Origin: Strigamia acuminata | Taxonomy: Eukaryota; Arthropoda; Chilopoda; Geophilomorpha; Linotaeniidae | Direction of reading: 5' to 3' | Length of the DNA: 64,000 nt | Assembly: GCA_949358305.1 (NCBI GenBank) | Contig: OX442323.1 | Location: 4,278,001 to 4,342,000 of the forward strand | Shown: one piece after another, positions 46,640 to 58,190 of the stretch | Position numbering within the stretch: position 1 is the stretch's first letter | Layout: every line of letters begins with the position of its first letter | Program-made: the position numbers and the translations under genes | The notes under the pieces: model-generated | Seen by the model: only the letters and a program-made list of their open reading frames with translations | The model's database searches: none | Told to the model about the DNA's origin: nothing

Positions 46640-46805
46640 AATTTTTAAAAAAAAATGCGGAAAAATTGCAAATTTTTAAAAAAAAATGCGGGAAAACTGC
46701 AAATTTTTTTAAAAAAATGCGAGAAAATTGCAAATTTTTTAAAAAAAATGCGGGAAAATTGCAAATTTTTAAAAAAAAATGCGGGAAAATTGCAAATTTT
46801 ACGAA
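46640..46805. repeat. Minisatellite, unit about 31-32 bp
   Basis: Five units of AAAAAATGCGGGAAAATTGC followed by AAATTTTT. Confidence 0.9.
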
Positions 46806-46809
46806 GATA

Positions 46810-47995
46810 TGACGTAGAATACTAATTGTATGAATAACAAATAAATGATGTTATTTATGGCTTGTCCAGGCGAGTTTCGCACTCTTTAAATACGGGCTTG
46901 TTTACATTTTGGTGTTGATTATCGTTGGGAAATTCGATTTGAATGAAACACGGTTGATTTACTTAAGTAGGGTTGTATTGGTAAAGTGTTGCGTGGAAAG
47001 TGGGTTTCTCTGCAACGCAGGCGGAATGAGAATGAGTGCCGAAGTTTGCGAAGTTTTTATTGCGAAACGATTTAGTAAATCACGACTATTTACTACTCGA
47101 TGAGCAGCTGCGAGTTACTCATTTCGTATTTTCGACTTTTTTTGATTTCTCAATCATCACATTACACTATAGGACAGTGTTGTATCTTGTTCAAGTTCGC
47201 GTTCATGACCATGTGAATGCGTTCACGTTCACGTTCACTCTAATTTTTTTCCAAAGTGAACTAAGTTCAAGTTCATTCACGTTTTCAAATTTTTAAAAAA
47301 AAATTTAACATGTTTTTTGGTACATTTTGTGAATTTCAGACGAAAAAGCACTTTTTTTAGTAAAGCGGTCATTTTCATCACTGTTTATGACGAGAAAAGC
47401 CATTTTTGTCACAAAAAGCAATTAGTAATGAACGTTTTGATGATGAAAACGATCTATTAGTTCGCGTTCAATACAACAGTTATAAATTAGTGTTTAAATC
47501 AAATTCAGACTAAAAATGTTCAGTCTTCTTTTCAAATGTGCACAAATTCCACCGGCAGAGCCGCAATGCAAATTACCAACACTTTATGCATCAAATATTA
47601 ATTATTTCATTTTCTCATCTTGGAATAAAGGCAGAATCCGCAGGTAAATGTTGTAGAATAAAATAAAAAAGGGAAGCGACTGCATCTGGCAAAAAGTCAA
47701 GTACTGGCATTACAATCTGAACAGCGATTTAAATGCAATGCTTGCTGCAACTGACTTGATACTTGACATATCATTCTCCAAAAGAAACCGTGTTACCTGA
47801 CTTACATTCTCGTTCTTACATCTTACACAGCCTTCAAGTTTTGCTCGTAATAAAAATTTTAAACTTGTTGAATAAATCCACATTTGCCCACTTTCGAGAC
47901 CCCAGAGATGCAATTTAATAATTTTGCGATGTTAAAACTTAAAAGATACAAAAACAAACGCAGAAAGGTTTCTGTTTTCCCGCTTTTTTTTATTT
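46810..47995. other. Intergenic sequence with GTTCA-rich patch
   Basis: Around 47,177-47,480 the ends CAGTGTTGTA and TACAACAG bracket GTTCACGTTCAC-type words, which could be a worn hAT-like element. No gene. Confidence 0.35.
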
Positions 47996-47999
47996 TCCG

Positions 48000-48320
48000 A
48001 TTCCTGGTACCAAAATGGCCGGTACTTCCGGGATATCGGTATTCCCTGGGCTAAAAAAGGTCGGGCGAGAGGCGACGAAAAATGGCAATAAATGTCCGTT
48101 TTTCGTCAAAAATGGCCATTTTTAGTCATTTTTTGTCAAGAATAGCCATTTTTAGCCATGAAACTATACAAAATGTAATGTTTCAATGACGAAAATTAAG
48201 TTTCAGCAACGAATTTTTGACGAAACCGGTATTTCTCAAATTTCCTGGTTCCCGGTACCGTGATTTCTCACCGGGTTTCCCGAGAAATCGGTACCCCGGT
48301 TTCCCGATGCCGAAACCCTA
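48000..48320. mobile_element. Degenerate GGTACCGG/TTTCCCG-rich element, probably hAT-type
   Basis: The right part reads ACCGGGTTTCCCGAGAAATC and GATGCCGAAACCCTA, in the style of hAT MITE ends; the left part has related words (GGTACTTCCGGGATATCGG). Ends and target duplication not fixed. Confidence 0.4.
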
Positions 48321-48484
48321 CGGTAAAAACAGAATTGGGTGTAATTGTAAATCTCGAAGTTTAAATCCTAAATTGTCACTATTGGGGAAAACAAGCTGGA
48401 AATTCCACTTATCCACGAAGAAGTGTGACACTTTGATCTTAGTTTAGAAAAATAATATTCTTCTTTAAATAAATAAAAAAAAAA

Positions 48485-48525
48485 ATTATAGATTAAACCA
48501 AAAAAAAAAAAAAAAAAAAAATTAT
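48485..48525. repeat. Poly-A tract
   Basis: A run of more than 20 A near 48,501-48,523; possibly a retroposon tail but no body recognised. Confidence 0.7.
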
Positions 48526-48834
48526 CTCTTGCGTGATCCGCTTCAGTTGTTCTAATTGATCCGCGAGCACTAAATTAATTTTTTTTTTATTTTAAAAATT
48601 TATATAAAAACACCCAAATCTCCCAATCACGCCAAACTCCCACCACATCAATCAAAAAATCAAAAACCAAAAAAACCCCAAAACACAAAATTCAATTCTG
48701 TACCTTATAGTTCAGAAAATATTTCTCCGGAGCCAAATAATTAAAAATTCTTTAGTCAATTCGATCGAAATAAAAAAGCGAAAAAAAAAAAATCTCTGAG
48801 AAATGTCCCTCTTGCGGCCTACACGAACTCCAAA

Positions 48835-49105
48835 CTTGAATGATGTATCTGCGAAGCACGCGTCTCGCTCCAACGTGTACGCATGCGTGTGGTTACCTCA
48901 AAATGACGCACAGGGCTGTCTCCGGGCAACCAGTGGAGAAAACGTTCGATAAATTCTTTATACGCGATGCGCAAACCCCTGGGTACGAACGAGGCTTCAC
49001 TGCAATCGCTTTCGGGCCAACTGCAAATATGAAATTAATTTACACGATGATCAACGACGAGCAACAGTTAATTCAGGATTCCTTACCTTACAAGGAGTGA
49101 TTGGA
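48835..49105. other. CpG-rich patch with an 86-codon open frame
   Basis: Base composition differs sharply from the AT-rich flanks. The plus-strand frame 48840-49100 (ending TMINDEQQLIQDSLPYKE) has no known motif. ACGCATGCGT at about 48,881 resembles an NRF-1 site, and a possible minus-strand donor CTTGTAAG|GTAAGG lies near 49,090. It may be a promoter/5' exon for a minus-strand gene, perhaps gene E, but this is not shown. Confidence 0.3.
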
Positions 49106-49778
49106 GGATTGCCAATGTCGAAAAATCCACTTTCCAACTAAAAAAAACAAGAAAAAGAAAACAAAGAAGGAATAAAATTAATGGAAATTAATTATTTTTT
49201 TAATTTAACGAGGTGGTTTTATTTATTTTTATCAATTTTTAACTTTGTGGTTTATTTTTTAGGTTTAAAAAAGTTGGGGTAAAAACATTTAATTGTCTGG
49301 GGAGAATTGTTGGATTACGTCCAGTGAAAAGCGGATTAAAATAACGCTGAATCCGAGCGCTGTGGAAGTTGGAAAGTGAACAAACTTCAGTAATTGCTGT
49401 TGAAATGAATGGCCCGTGTCCGCTATTAATCATTTAAGTATTTTTAAGTATTTTGGTCTATTAGTTTATTTGTTTTGTTTAGACATTTTTGAATGTAATA
49501 AACTGTGACAACTTCAAGTGAGGTTATAAAGGGAAATTAAAAGAGCACTATTTATAGTTGTCAAGTGGTGATAAACCAAACCAAGTCAACAAAGATTGAA
49601 TGTCAAAAAACTTCCGTTAGAAAGATTTAAAAAAGTATGTTTGTTCGCGTATATCTAAAAAAAACTTCCGTTTGCAAAAATTAAAAAATATACGGATATC
49701 TTTTTTTTCATTTAAATTTAATTTTCCCATATGGTTAAAAAATACATTGAAATTTTATTGCAATAATATTTCAATGTA
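49106..49778. other. Intergenic sequence
   Basis: AT-rich; no feature recognised. Confidence 0.4.
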
Positions 49779-51793
49779 CAGTCGAAACTCTTTATAACGA
49801 ATCGCGATGTAACAAATTATTTGCGGTATAACGATCGGATTGCGGCAATTGCAGACTTAAAACTACCTCCAATTGCAAAAATTATGCTCTAAAAATGCTC
49901 CATTTGCATTATCCACAACTAAGAAAACATTTTGGAGGACTTTTATTTTCCGCAAAAATAGCATCTTTATCAATAAGCCACTTATTGGAATTAAATTATC
50001 ATTTCAGTGATGTAAATTACATCATTTTTTGTGGCTGGTAAAACATTTCAGCCACATCAGCCAATGACTTGCATGATTTGTTGATAATTCAGATTATGAT
50101 AAATCAAATAATTCATTTGACTTTGAATGCACCCATTGTAAAATATATTTTTGAACCATATGGGCTAGCAATTTGAAAATTTATATTTTTGTGTCAATAC
50201 GTCATCAACAAAATTAATTCTGAGAAATCTAGGGTAATGACATAAGCTTAAATTATAAATCTATTAATGGACCTAATGGTAATTGCTCACTAACTTTCAG
50301 CACTTAGACATGAAAACTTGCACATTTTGTGTCGTGAAGCATCAGCGCTTATATTTGTGAGTTCGCTGATGCAGAAGAGAAGAGTGGTGCATAAATTAGT
50401 CAAGAGAAAATCCAGGAAAAAACTTTAGGTGCATTCAAAGCTTAAATATACACTAGTTAATTAAAATTTATTATGCTCTTAATGTTTTTTCATCTTAAAT
50501 GCTTTTGAACTTTGAACAAAACGATTATTAACTTTTTAATTAGGCCCTTTTAATGAAAAGTCACTTAATTGAATATAAAAAAGGCATATTGAAAAAGCCG
50601 ACATACACTAACGCATGATGCCAAAAATGAACAAGCTTAAAAAAAATTCATGATCTTTAAGTCCGGCCTCCCAAATTTCTGGTTGAATACACAGAGCGGA
50701 TCGGACTCCGAAGAGTCCCCGTTTGCAATACGGATGCTCTACCAAGCAGGAACCAAGGATACCACGGACACATATCCACATGTTCAGTGCGTTTTGACAC
50801 CTACGGCAACGTATAATATACAGGGTGTCCTAAAAGTCTGTTCCCTTCCAAATATTTCCTTAAGGTGACTAAGATAAATTGGATAGTACTAATTTGATGG
50901 TGCTCTACAACTTTCTGATTGGAAATTTTTCTCTAACTTGATTGGTTTAGAAGTTAGCAAGTGAATGACCTTGAAAATGCCCTTCAAGGTCAAATTTGAT
51001 GACATCATTGGATCGCTCTCACCAAATTTCCTATACGATCGCTTTATCAAAGTTGGCCTAGATGCAATTGCTCAGGAAATATTTGGAGGGGAACAGACTT
51101 TTAGGACACCCTGTATAGTCGCACTGTATTCTGGGATAACAACAGGTAACAAACATACTTAGTTGGCAAGTGACATGTGATTGCCGTCAACCAATCAGCG
51201 CACAGAACATCGAATCAATAAGAAACATAGCCACTTTACTTCACATTTGTCCTCGTGTAATTGACATTCTTCGCAAAGCAGTTAGACTACCTATAATTTA
51301 AAAAAAGGGTTAAAATTCTGACAATCCCATTTTTAAGTAAAATAAAGTTGCTTAATCTCTCAAAGATAAATAAATACCTAACACTAGCAAGTGTAAATTG
51401 TTATAGACTTTAAAATGATAATAACTCAACGACTTTACGACTTCGATAGTAAAATTAGGTCTTTGATCTTGTGAATTCAAATAAACATTTTCACACACAT
51501 GCTAATAGTAATTCTTCCTAGAAAAATATGCAACGTCAGATTGACAGCTACAAAAACTTGCCATTAATTTCCACACTGATTACATATAAATGTCACTTTT
51601 TAAAAAAAAAAATTCATACAGTTATAACAAACAGCGATATAACAAATTTATTCTTATAACAAATAATTAAAAATGGCTTGGTTGGTTAGTTGGCCAAAGA
51701 ACATCATGTTAAAAAAATTTGATATAACAAACTTTCATTATAAACGACACATTTGTCGGGTCCCTTGCGATTCGTTATAACGAGGCTCGACTG
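49779..51793. mobile_element. Pogo/Tigger-like element, 2.0 kb, non-coding
   Basis: Starts CAGTCGAAACTCTTTATAAC and ends CGTTATAACGAGGCTCGACTG-type; TA on both sides (49777-49778, 51794-51795). It shares a 140 bp internal block with the 368 bp element at 4483, and its left end with 52,812. No transposase frame is left, and it carries a nested element at 50,821. Confidence 0.8.
50821..51113. mobile_element. Nested mariner-like MITE
   Basis: Ends CAGGGTGTCCTAAAAGTCTG and its near-exact reverse complement, TIR about 39 bp, TA on both sides. 293 bp. It sits inside the 49,779-51,793 element. Confidence 0.88.
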
Positions 51794-51799
51794 TATATA

Positions 51800-52810
51800 A
51801 CTTTTTTAATTCATACAGTTCCTATGTAAAATTCAAAATATTGATTACCCATCCACCTGTTCCCTTGTAGCATTTGCTTCCCATCCTTGCTTGATACCAA
51901 CTGAGTTTTCTGAGGTGTTCCCCAAGTCCCTGGTGCAATGCCACAAAGCCTTCCCACAGACCCACAGAATGCACCCTGCATCCTTTAGACCCATAACCAT
52001 GTTTAGTTGAAAAAACAAACACAGAATACAAACAAAGTCAATATAAAATCCTGATATTAATCCAAAACCACTCCATCCAAATTGGTGGCTCCAACTGGTG
52101 CCTGCAATAAACACTACCTAGTGAGAACTATCTTGCTTCTTGCAGCCATCTGTTGGCAACTATAAAAAGAGAAGAAAAAATCCATTTTATAATCTCCAAA
52201 GTAGTAAACTGTGTAATCTTTATTTTTATTTTCTTTAATAAGTGTAATCACTTAAGATGATAGTCATAGTAGAGAACTGTTGCCACCTGACAAGCACTAT
52301 AAGCTGGAAGTGGACAGCTTTAAAATGAGTATTTTATGTAGTGTGGTAAAAGAGAATTTATTATAGCATGTCAACTGAAAAATCTCTCCCTCTTTTGTAC
52401 AGTGGGCTCTGTTCAAGGCTGAAACTGTTTGAGAGCATTACAAGATCCAGTTGACCACAAAGGCTCAAGCCCTGAGATTTACAATGCTCCAACTGTCCAT
52501 CTGCTAGTGGACCATGACTGAGCATAAGATATGGGTTCAACTTTAACCTTTAGTGACAAAATGAGAAAACAAAAGATTTTCCATCCCGTTTTCTCACATG
52601 GTTCAAAAATAATTTGAAATTATGTTGCAGTGCATTTTGAAATGCATTGGGTTTCACGAGAACGCATTTTGCAATATATTCTTGCGTGCTGTTAGTGTGT
52701 ATTCCCAATATTATGCTTTTTTTCAATTGCATTATGAAATGCCTTATTTAATGTACACCTATGGACAAAAAAATCTTCACATGCTGTCAGGCTACTTCAG
52801 TTCCAAATGT
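51800..52810. other. Intergenic sequence
   Basis: Short open frames only (for example minus 51,845-52,114, rich in Gly/Trp/Cys), with no known motif. Confidence 0.35.
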
Positions 52811-52811
52811 G

Positions 52812-52950
52812 CAGTCGAAACTCTTTATAACGAATCGCGATATAACGAATTATCGATATAACGAATACCTAAAAATGGTTGGTTTGCATGGAAAGCATTA
52901 AGTGAAAAGCAATATATTGTAAAATATATTTTTGAACCATATGGGATTCC
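52812..52950. mobile_element. Left-end fragment of the same pogo/Tigger-like family
   Basis: Begins CAGTCGAAACTCTTTATAAC and continues to TATATTTTTGAACCATATGG, as in the 49,779 element; no right end found. Confidence 0.7.
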
Positions 52951-52954
52951 TTTA

Positions 52955-54760
52955 AATTGCCAAATGTTATCATATATTTTTTACATTGGATATTTTCATC
53001 TTTAACCACTACACCTTAGTCCCTAACCTAGTTAATTATTCTTGAAAGGATGAGCAAGAAACTCATTGAAGAAAATGTGCTGAGTGCATAAATATCAACA
53101 TTTTATTTGATTATTCCCTCCTCTATATTTTTTTTCTAATTAAATTAAGTGCTTTTTTTCTTAGGTCAAGTCAAGAAGCATGCATAATGAAAAAAATATT
53201 CATTAAGGAGAGAATTAAGCAAAAAATTGTCATGTTTAACGTCGTGCTTTTACTGACTGCAGGTTTGCTTTCCAGCTTAACTCCCGGAGAAAACGTCAAA
53301 TTTCTAGATTAAATTTAAAAAATTCATTATTGGGCGCAAAATTTATGTCTTTACAACCTAGCAACATTATTTACACAAAAAACAAGTCATCAAGCATGCA
53401 GTATTGACAATACCTGCATTCTTCCATGTGATGGTAGAAAAACCCTAGACAAAGAAAAATATTTTTAAAAAATAAATAAATCAACATAAAATTTTTAATT
53501 AAAAAAAAAATAATAAATAAATAAATAAAATATCTATTAATTTTTTTTCCATAAAAATTGTCTCTTTATTTATCCTTCAAAAACAAACAACAAACAAACA
53601 AACATTTCAACAAAAAAATTGTACACAACCTTACTCAGCAATGGCAGTGCAACATCATCAGACTTCAATTTGCCTTTTTTGTTGTTTTTTTTCCAAATAA
53701 ATATTTGTATTCAGTGCACACTTGCACAAATAAATAAATAGAGGAGAAAAAATATCCCTTTTTGATATGCTTCTAATGGTTCATCGAGTCCGCAAGGTTC
53801 AGTGCCAGTTGACATTCCAAGCTCCAATTATGAGAAACGTGTTATTAATAAATCTCGGAGTGCACTTGATTAAATTTACTCATCCATTTCATTAGCCTTT
53901 ATTGGGCCGCGTGCAAATACGTTTACCCCGTCTTTGGACACCGAGAAGCACATTCCCCCCCCCCCCCACATACGAACAAACTTTTCGCCGAGTTTTTTTC
54001 CCTGCAATACTCGACAGAGCTTCTCTGTAGTTAATAGATCATTGGAAAATCATGATGTAATGCACTTTGGCTCCGCCCGCAATAATGTAACAATGTTATA
54101 GCGTTTTTTTTTTGTTTTTTTTTCTTATCGTATCACCTGACCTCATTTTTCCAAAGATCTATTGATTTAAAAGGAATTTAAATTTTAGGAATGTTTGGTC
54201 ATTAATGCAAGAATGAATACTCCACGCACGAATCAAAGCAGATTACAATGTGTGAGTAATGATCTAAGGAAACAAAATTAAAGTAATTCCCAAACGGACA
54301 TTCGGAGTTGCTCGGTGGCGAAACTCATTGGAATTCAACTGATGCAGCTTGTTTAAAGATATTTACACCTCCTGAGTCTTTTGCCCTAAATCACATTCGC
54401 ACATTGTTATTGTCCAAATGTTTTCTTTTTTCTTCAAAACATACTCAAGCTAAGTAGCGACATCTCAGAAGAAGTGATTTGATTTTCATTGAAAATAAGC
54501 ACATAAACAATGCAATAAAATTGGATAAACAATCCTAGGGGTAAAATCATGTTGAGAAAACATCTTTTTCACATAAACATTTCAACCAATTGGTGTTATG
54601 CACAATAACCAATCGGTAAATTAGAGCTTTACTCCTCAGAAACTCAGAAACCAATCGATTTAGATGCACCCACTGACGGATCACCACAGGGGGGCGCGCC
54701 TCGAGTCCCCAGAAAGAAAACTAGAATAATTTTCACGTTTAACGTTTTGATAATCATCTT
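52955..54760. other. Intergenic sequence
   Basis: AT-rich. Contains a 13-base C-run at 53,955-53,967. No gene. Confidence 0.4.
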
Positions 54761-54762
54761 GG

Positions 54763-54829
54763 CAATAAATGTTGTTAACGTAAGGCTTGTCCAATATTAT
54801 TAAATAAATCTAGTACTTAAAAGAAAAAT
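54763..54829. repeat. Dispersed repeat also found 5' of the DIRS element
   Basis: GGCAATAAATGTTGTTAACG...AGGCTTGTCCAAT...CTAGTACTTAAAAGAAAAA matches 60,147-60,223 in the same orientation with small changes. Confidence 0.75.
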
Positions 54830-54839
54830 CAACAACGAT

Positions 54840-55500
54840 AACAAATCGGGGCCTCCAAATGCTCGATTCGTCACAGGGCAGTGGCATAACAATCAGAAGT
54901 GCTGTTGACACGGACCCATGAGCCTAGAGAGTCCACAGAGAATGAACAACACTGTTTTCTTGAATATCCTTCTTGGAACTACCCGTCAACGTCTGCACAC
55001 GTATGCGAGAAGCCGGACCGCCGATTGGGGGAAGATCCCTTTGTTTGGCAATCCCATGTTGAATGGATGTGTGGGGCGGCATCTATAGGCGCACAAACCG
55101 ATTTTTTTAACAAAATTTTTTTTTACTGTTTAAAAGGGCGGCATATGCCTCGCTCGGCTCAGGTGGAAATATGTGTCGCACCGACCCTGAGTGGCGAGGT
55201 GCAAAAAAGATAAAGAGACATCGACTCAAGTTGCATACGGGCTCATTGACTTCTTGCTACGCCACTGCCGCTGGGTGCACCTCGCTTACAGCCCAACTAG
55301 CTGAAATAAAAACAATTTCACGGAATCCCAACTCGATAACTGTCAGTACTCGACACGTTTCCTATTAAAGTTCGTGGAAATTCCGTCAACTATATTCTAT
55401 CTTATGTTGAGTGATCATCATAGCTGCCTCGTAAAATGATAAAATGCTTAGTGATCCAAAGAGAAGTTCAAAGGGGACAGTCCTCTGGAGACTGTGGAGC
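54840..55500. other. Mixed-composition intergenic sequence
   Basis: GC-richer than its flanks; plus-strand open frame 54,899-55,213 (about 104 codons) without a recognised motif. Could be a worn transposon. Confidence 0.3.
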
Positions 55501-55506
55501 CTGATG

Positions 55507-55904
55507 TCACAAGGGAACGGCAATGCTATCAAATGTCTGCACTGTTATGTCCCTCTTGGGCGGAGGCAGATCTAAGGTGCCACCCATTCCAATGGCGATG
55601 GCCGCCCCGGCAGCAACAACGGCCTCTGTCTTCACTGTGGAGTGGATGCGATCTTTGAGGCGCTGTTGCATGCCGGGGATAAAGCGAATGATGTCATCGG
55701 CCGTTGGAAATCTCCGTAAGTAAGCAGTGATGCCGGCAACTGCGGCGGCTTCTCCGGCTAAGAAGGAGATGCTGGCGCCTACAAATGACCATCCGTATTG
55801 GTATGTGTACCGTTGGTCGAGAGTACGGTCCCAGTAGGTTTGGGAGCGAACCTCTTCGGTTATCATGGTAATGTAGAGGATGATGGACACGGCGAGCGTT
55901 AATC
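55507..55904 (-). CDS. Claudin/CACNG-superfamily protein F, last exon only
   Basis: After TTTTTCCAG the exon reads LTLAVSIILYITMITEEVRS (third helix), YQYGWSFVGASISFLAGEAA (fourth helix with the family's YGWSF entry), then ITAYLRRF and a cytoplasmic tail of about 70 residues ending DSIAVPL. 398 nt, entering in the same phase (two bases complete the codon) as the last exon of gene E. YGWSF followed by a helix with a glutamate is typical of calcium-channel gamma/stargazin-like proteins, so this copy looks nearest to that branch. Earlier exons must lie at higher coordinates; none was found up to 60 kb. The tail has a Gly/Ala-rich hydrophobic stretch (AVVAAGAAIAIGMGG). Confidence 0.8.
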
Positions 55905-55909
55905 CTGGA

Positions 55910-56115
55910 AAAATAAACAGCAATTGTATATTCTATTTTTTTGTGTGTGTATTCATTTATTATACATTCGGGTGTATGATGGGGTATGATACACATAACT
56001 GCCACTAGGGGAAAAAGATGGAAGCTGCATGATGTTTTGTACATTGTATTGTTGCTCGTACTTTTTCAATGCACTTAAACCTGCATAATTCCTTGTGGTG
56101 TCAATACACCACACA
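55910..56115. other. Intron sequence of gene F
   Basis: No exon or repeat recognised between the acceptor at 55,905 and the foldback at 56,117. Confidence 0.4.
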
Positions 56116-56116
56116 T

Positions 56117-56452
56117 AACCGGTTATCGTCATTTTAGCGACGCTCATTTTAGCGATATTTATCAAAAAAGTCCCATTTCAGCGAACATGTCATTTTAGCG
56201 ACACAAAAACCTAGGTTTTAGCGACAATCCGGCTCAAAAAAGTGGTTTACATCAAAAAACCAGTACGGTTAGGTTCGCCGGGGGTCAAGGGGACGTGCAG
56301 CCCCCCCTTGTTAGCCCTTCTTAGGAATTAAACCTAGGTTTTTGTGTTGCTAAAATGACATGTTCGCTAAAATGGTGTATCGCTAAAATGAAATCGCTAA
56401 AATGAAATCGCTAAAATGAAATCGCTAAAATGAAATCGCTAAAATGATGGAG
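56117..56452. mobile_element. Foldback element built from ATTTTAGCGA words
   Basis: The left arm (CATTTTAGCGACGCTCATTT, then AACATGTCATTTTAGCGACA, CAAAAACCTAGGTTTT) is mirrored on the right (AAACCTAGGTTTTTGTGTTG, ACATGTTCGCTAAAATGG, then five AAATCGCTAAAATG units). The centre is G/C-rich with a C-run. Terminal words have expanded as a small tandem array. Confidence 0.7.
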
Positions 56453-56459
56453 ATCCCAC

Positions 56460-57150
56460 ATAACAATCCTTATTCTTCTTTTAAAAGTCGACCTTCGTCT
56501 AACTTATTTCAATCCCAAAGCTGTAGCCCAACACTTAAATTTGATTCTGATAATTCCTAGAGCATTAAAGCAAAAAAGATAACGCCAAACTGACAAGCAA
56601 GCATTAAAAAATCATGCGCCACCTTTATCTTTAGCTGTATTAAAATATTCCCATAGGATTTTGCCCAGGAATAATCAATATTGCCTAATGGTGTGACTAT
56701 TGTGACAAGGCAACTGCTAATCCAGCTGCTGCGTTCCTGAAGACAGCAATGCATCAGTTCTGTCACGAATGCTGTCTCTTGCACGCGAGGATGATGAACA
56801 GTATGTGGGAAATGGAAAATCCCTTTTCTACATAATTTGCACGCTAGGAAAATGCCTTCCATTTGACAGAAGTTTTTTTTGCAATTTGACACTTGGAAAA
56901 GAGTTTTAAAAAATTTAATTTAAAAAATGAATTAGATCTATGCAGCACAAATTGAAGCTGCTCGACATTGAAATAGATATAATAAAGATGATGTGTCAAC
57001 GTAACTTATCACTGCTTGGTTTGTTCTTACGCATTAGATTGTAATACCTCGTTTGCACCAGAAAGTTTGGGCTAACTCAAAGTTTAAATCTAGTTCTGGT
57101 TCTTGGTGCAAACGCATCTAGCCCAAAATTATCTAGTTTAAAATTTTTAA
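56460..57150. other. Intron or intergenic sequence
   Basis: The minus-strand open frame 56,557-56,892 (111 codons) has several Cys and hydrophobic stretches but no known motif; not called. Confidence 0.35.
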
Positions 57151-57190
57151 ACTAGAATAAACTACGATATACAATTTTTCTCCAAAGACC

Positions 57191-57216
57191 TTTCGACTGC
57201 TACCGGTCATCTTCAG
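57191..57216 (-). ncRNA. Hammerhead-ribozyme-like core (copy 1)
   Basis: Minus strand reads ACCACTGAAGATGACC then GGTAGCAGTCGAAAGG: CTGAAGA fits the conserved CUGANGA box, GAC/GTC can form helix II, and GAAA fits the second core box. It is embedded in a roughly 130 bp repeat shared with 58.15 kb. Such motifs mark Penelope-like elements and retrozymes. A matching cleavage-site strand was not identified. Confidence 0.4.
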
Positions 57217-57219
57217 TGG

Positions 57220-58140
57220 TTACAATTGTATTGTAATTGCCGTTTAATTTAAAACACCAAAGTGATATGCATATGAAATAGAAGTATAATACCAATGTTG
57301 TTCTTTAATAAGATCACAACTACGATCCATGTTTTTCAGCCGTAAAGCTATTTTTACTGCTGGATGAATCTTTTTTTGTTTGTAAAGGAGCCTCCAAATT
57401 TGCTTATCTCTGGCCTCTAGGGTCTTTTAAGATGTTCCGTCTTTGAGGTCAAAGTTGTTTTTGTTTGTATATACAGCAGGCCTATATATGCTAAATACAG
57501 TGGGAGTATACAAGTCGCCCATGGCTAATCCAAAGATAATGTTTTCAAAAGAAAGAAATTGCAAGTTCAACTCCCAAAACTACAAGAGACGAAAACCTCC
57601 AACTGCAATGCTGTAGAGCACTGTGACATTAGCATAGAAATTCTTAATTCATTTTACTTCCCCGCAAATTGAACTGTCAATTGAGATGTGGTTGCCATAT
57701 GCGCCTAGGTCAATGGCAGCTTTAACATGTGAGAGGTTCCAGACAGGCGTGAAAATGTTAGGCCCCAGGCCAGAGTGAAAATGTGGGGCCCTAGGCTAGC
57801 ATTGAACCATAATAATACGTTTAAATATGCATGTTTGAGTTTCTAGTCAAACTGAACTCACTGAAAATTCTAGGTTTGACTTTTGATCGGTCATGCAAAT
57901 TGTAGCGAGTCTTAAGCCTAGTTTCCATATCCGCAAATTTTTGCTTGTCGCTGAAATGGAAATAGGTTTCATGAGCGTGAGAATGATTAGACGACCATTA
58001 GGTTTGATTGTTGTAACTAGACTGCTTTATTCATCGAAAGGAACATTTATATATAGAACAGATCCCTGAATGCTAAGACTGACCCCCAGGGTTATTGCTC
58101 ACAATAAGGTTATCACACTTTAAAGAATTAAATGACAAAT
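57220..58140. other. Interval between the two hammerhead-like repeats
   Basis: No gene. Sequence after each core shares AAACA(C/T)CAAAGT...GCATATGAAATAGAAGTATA. Confidence 0.4.
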
Positions 58141-58165
58141 TAAATATGCAATTTCACCAAAGGCC

Positions 58166-58190
58166 TTTCGACCGTTTCGATCATCTTCAG
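58166..58190 (-). ncRNA. Hammerhead-ribozyme-like core (copy 2)
   Basis: Minus strand reads ACCACTGAAGATGATCG then AAACGGTCGAAAGGCC: the same CUGANGA and GAAA boxes with helix II GATC/GGTC (one G-U pair). The stem sequence differs from copy 1 while pairing is kept. Confidence 0.4.

Noticed and set aside
53944-53970. C-run as an i-motif/G-quadruplex site
   Set aside because: A single homopolymer without separate runs; likely slippage.
54899-55213. 104-codon plus-strand frame as a host gene
   Set aside because: No recognised domain, no splice or polyadenylation context, and the sequence has a transposon-like look; left unassigned.
56557-56892. 111-codon minus-strand frame as a missing exon of gene F
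   Set aside because: No YxxxTxA-type or transmembrane pattern of the family, and no consistent splice sites.
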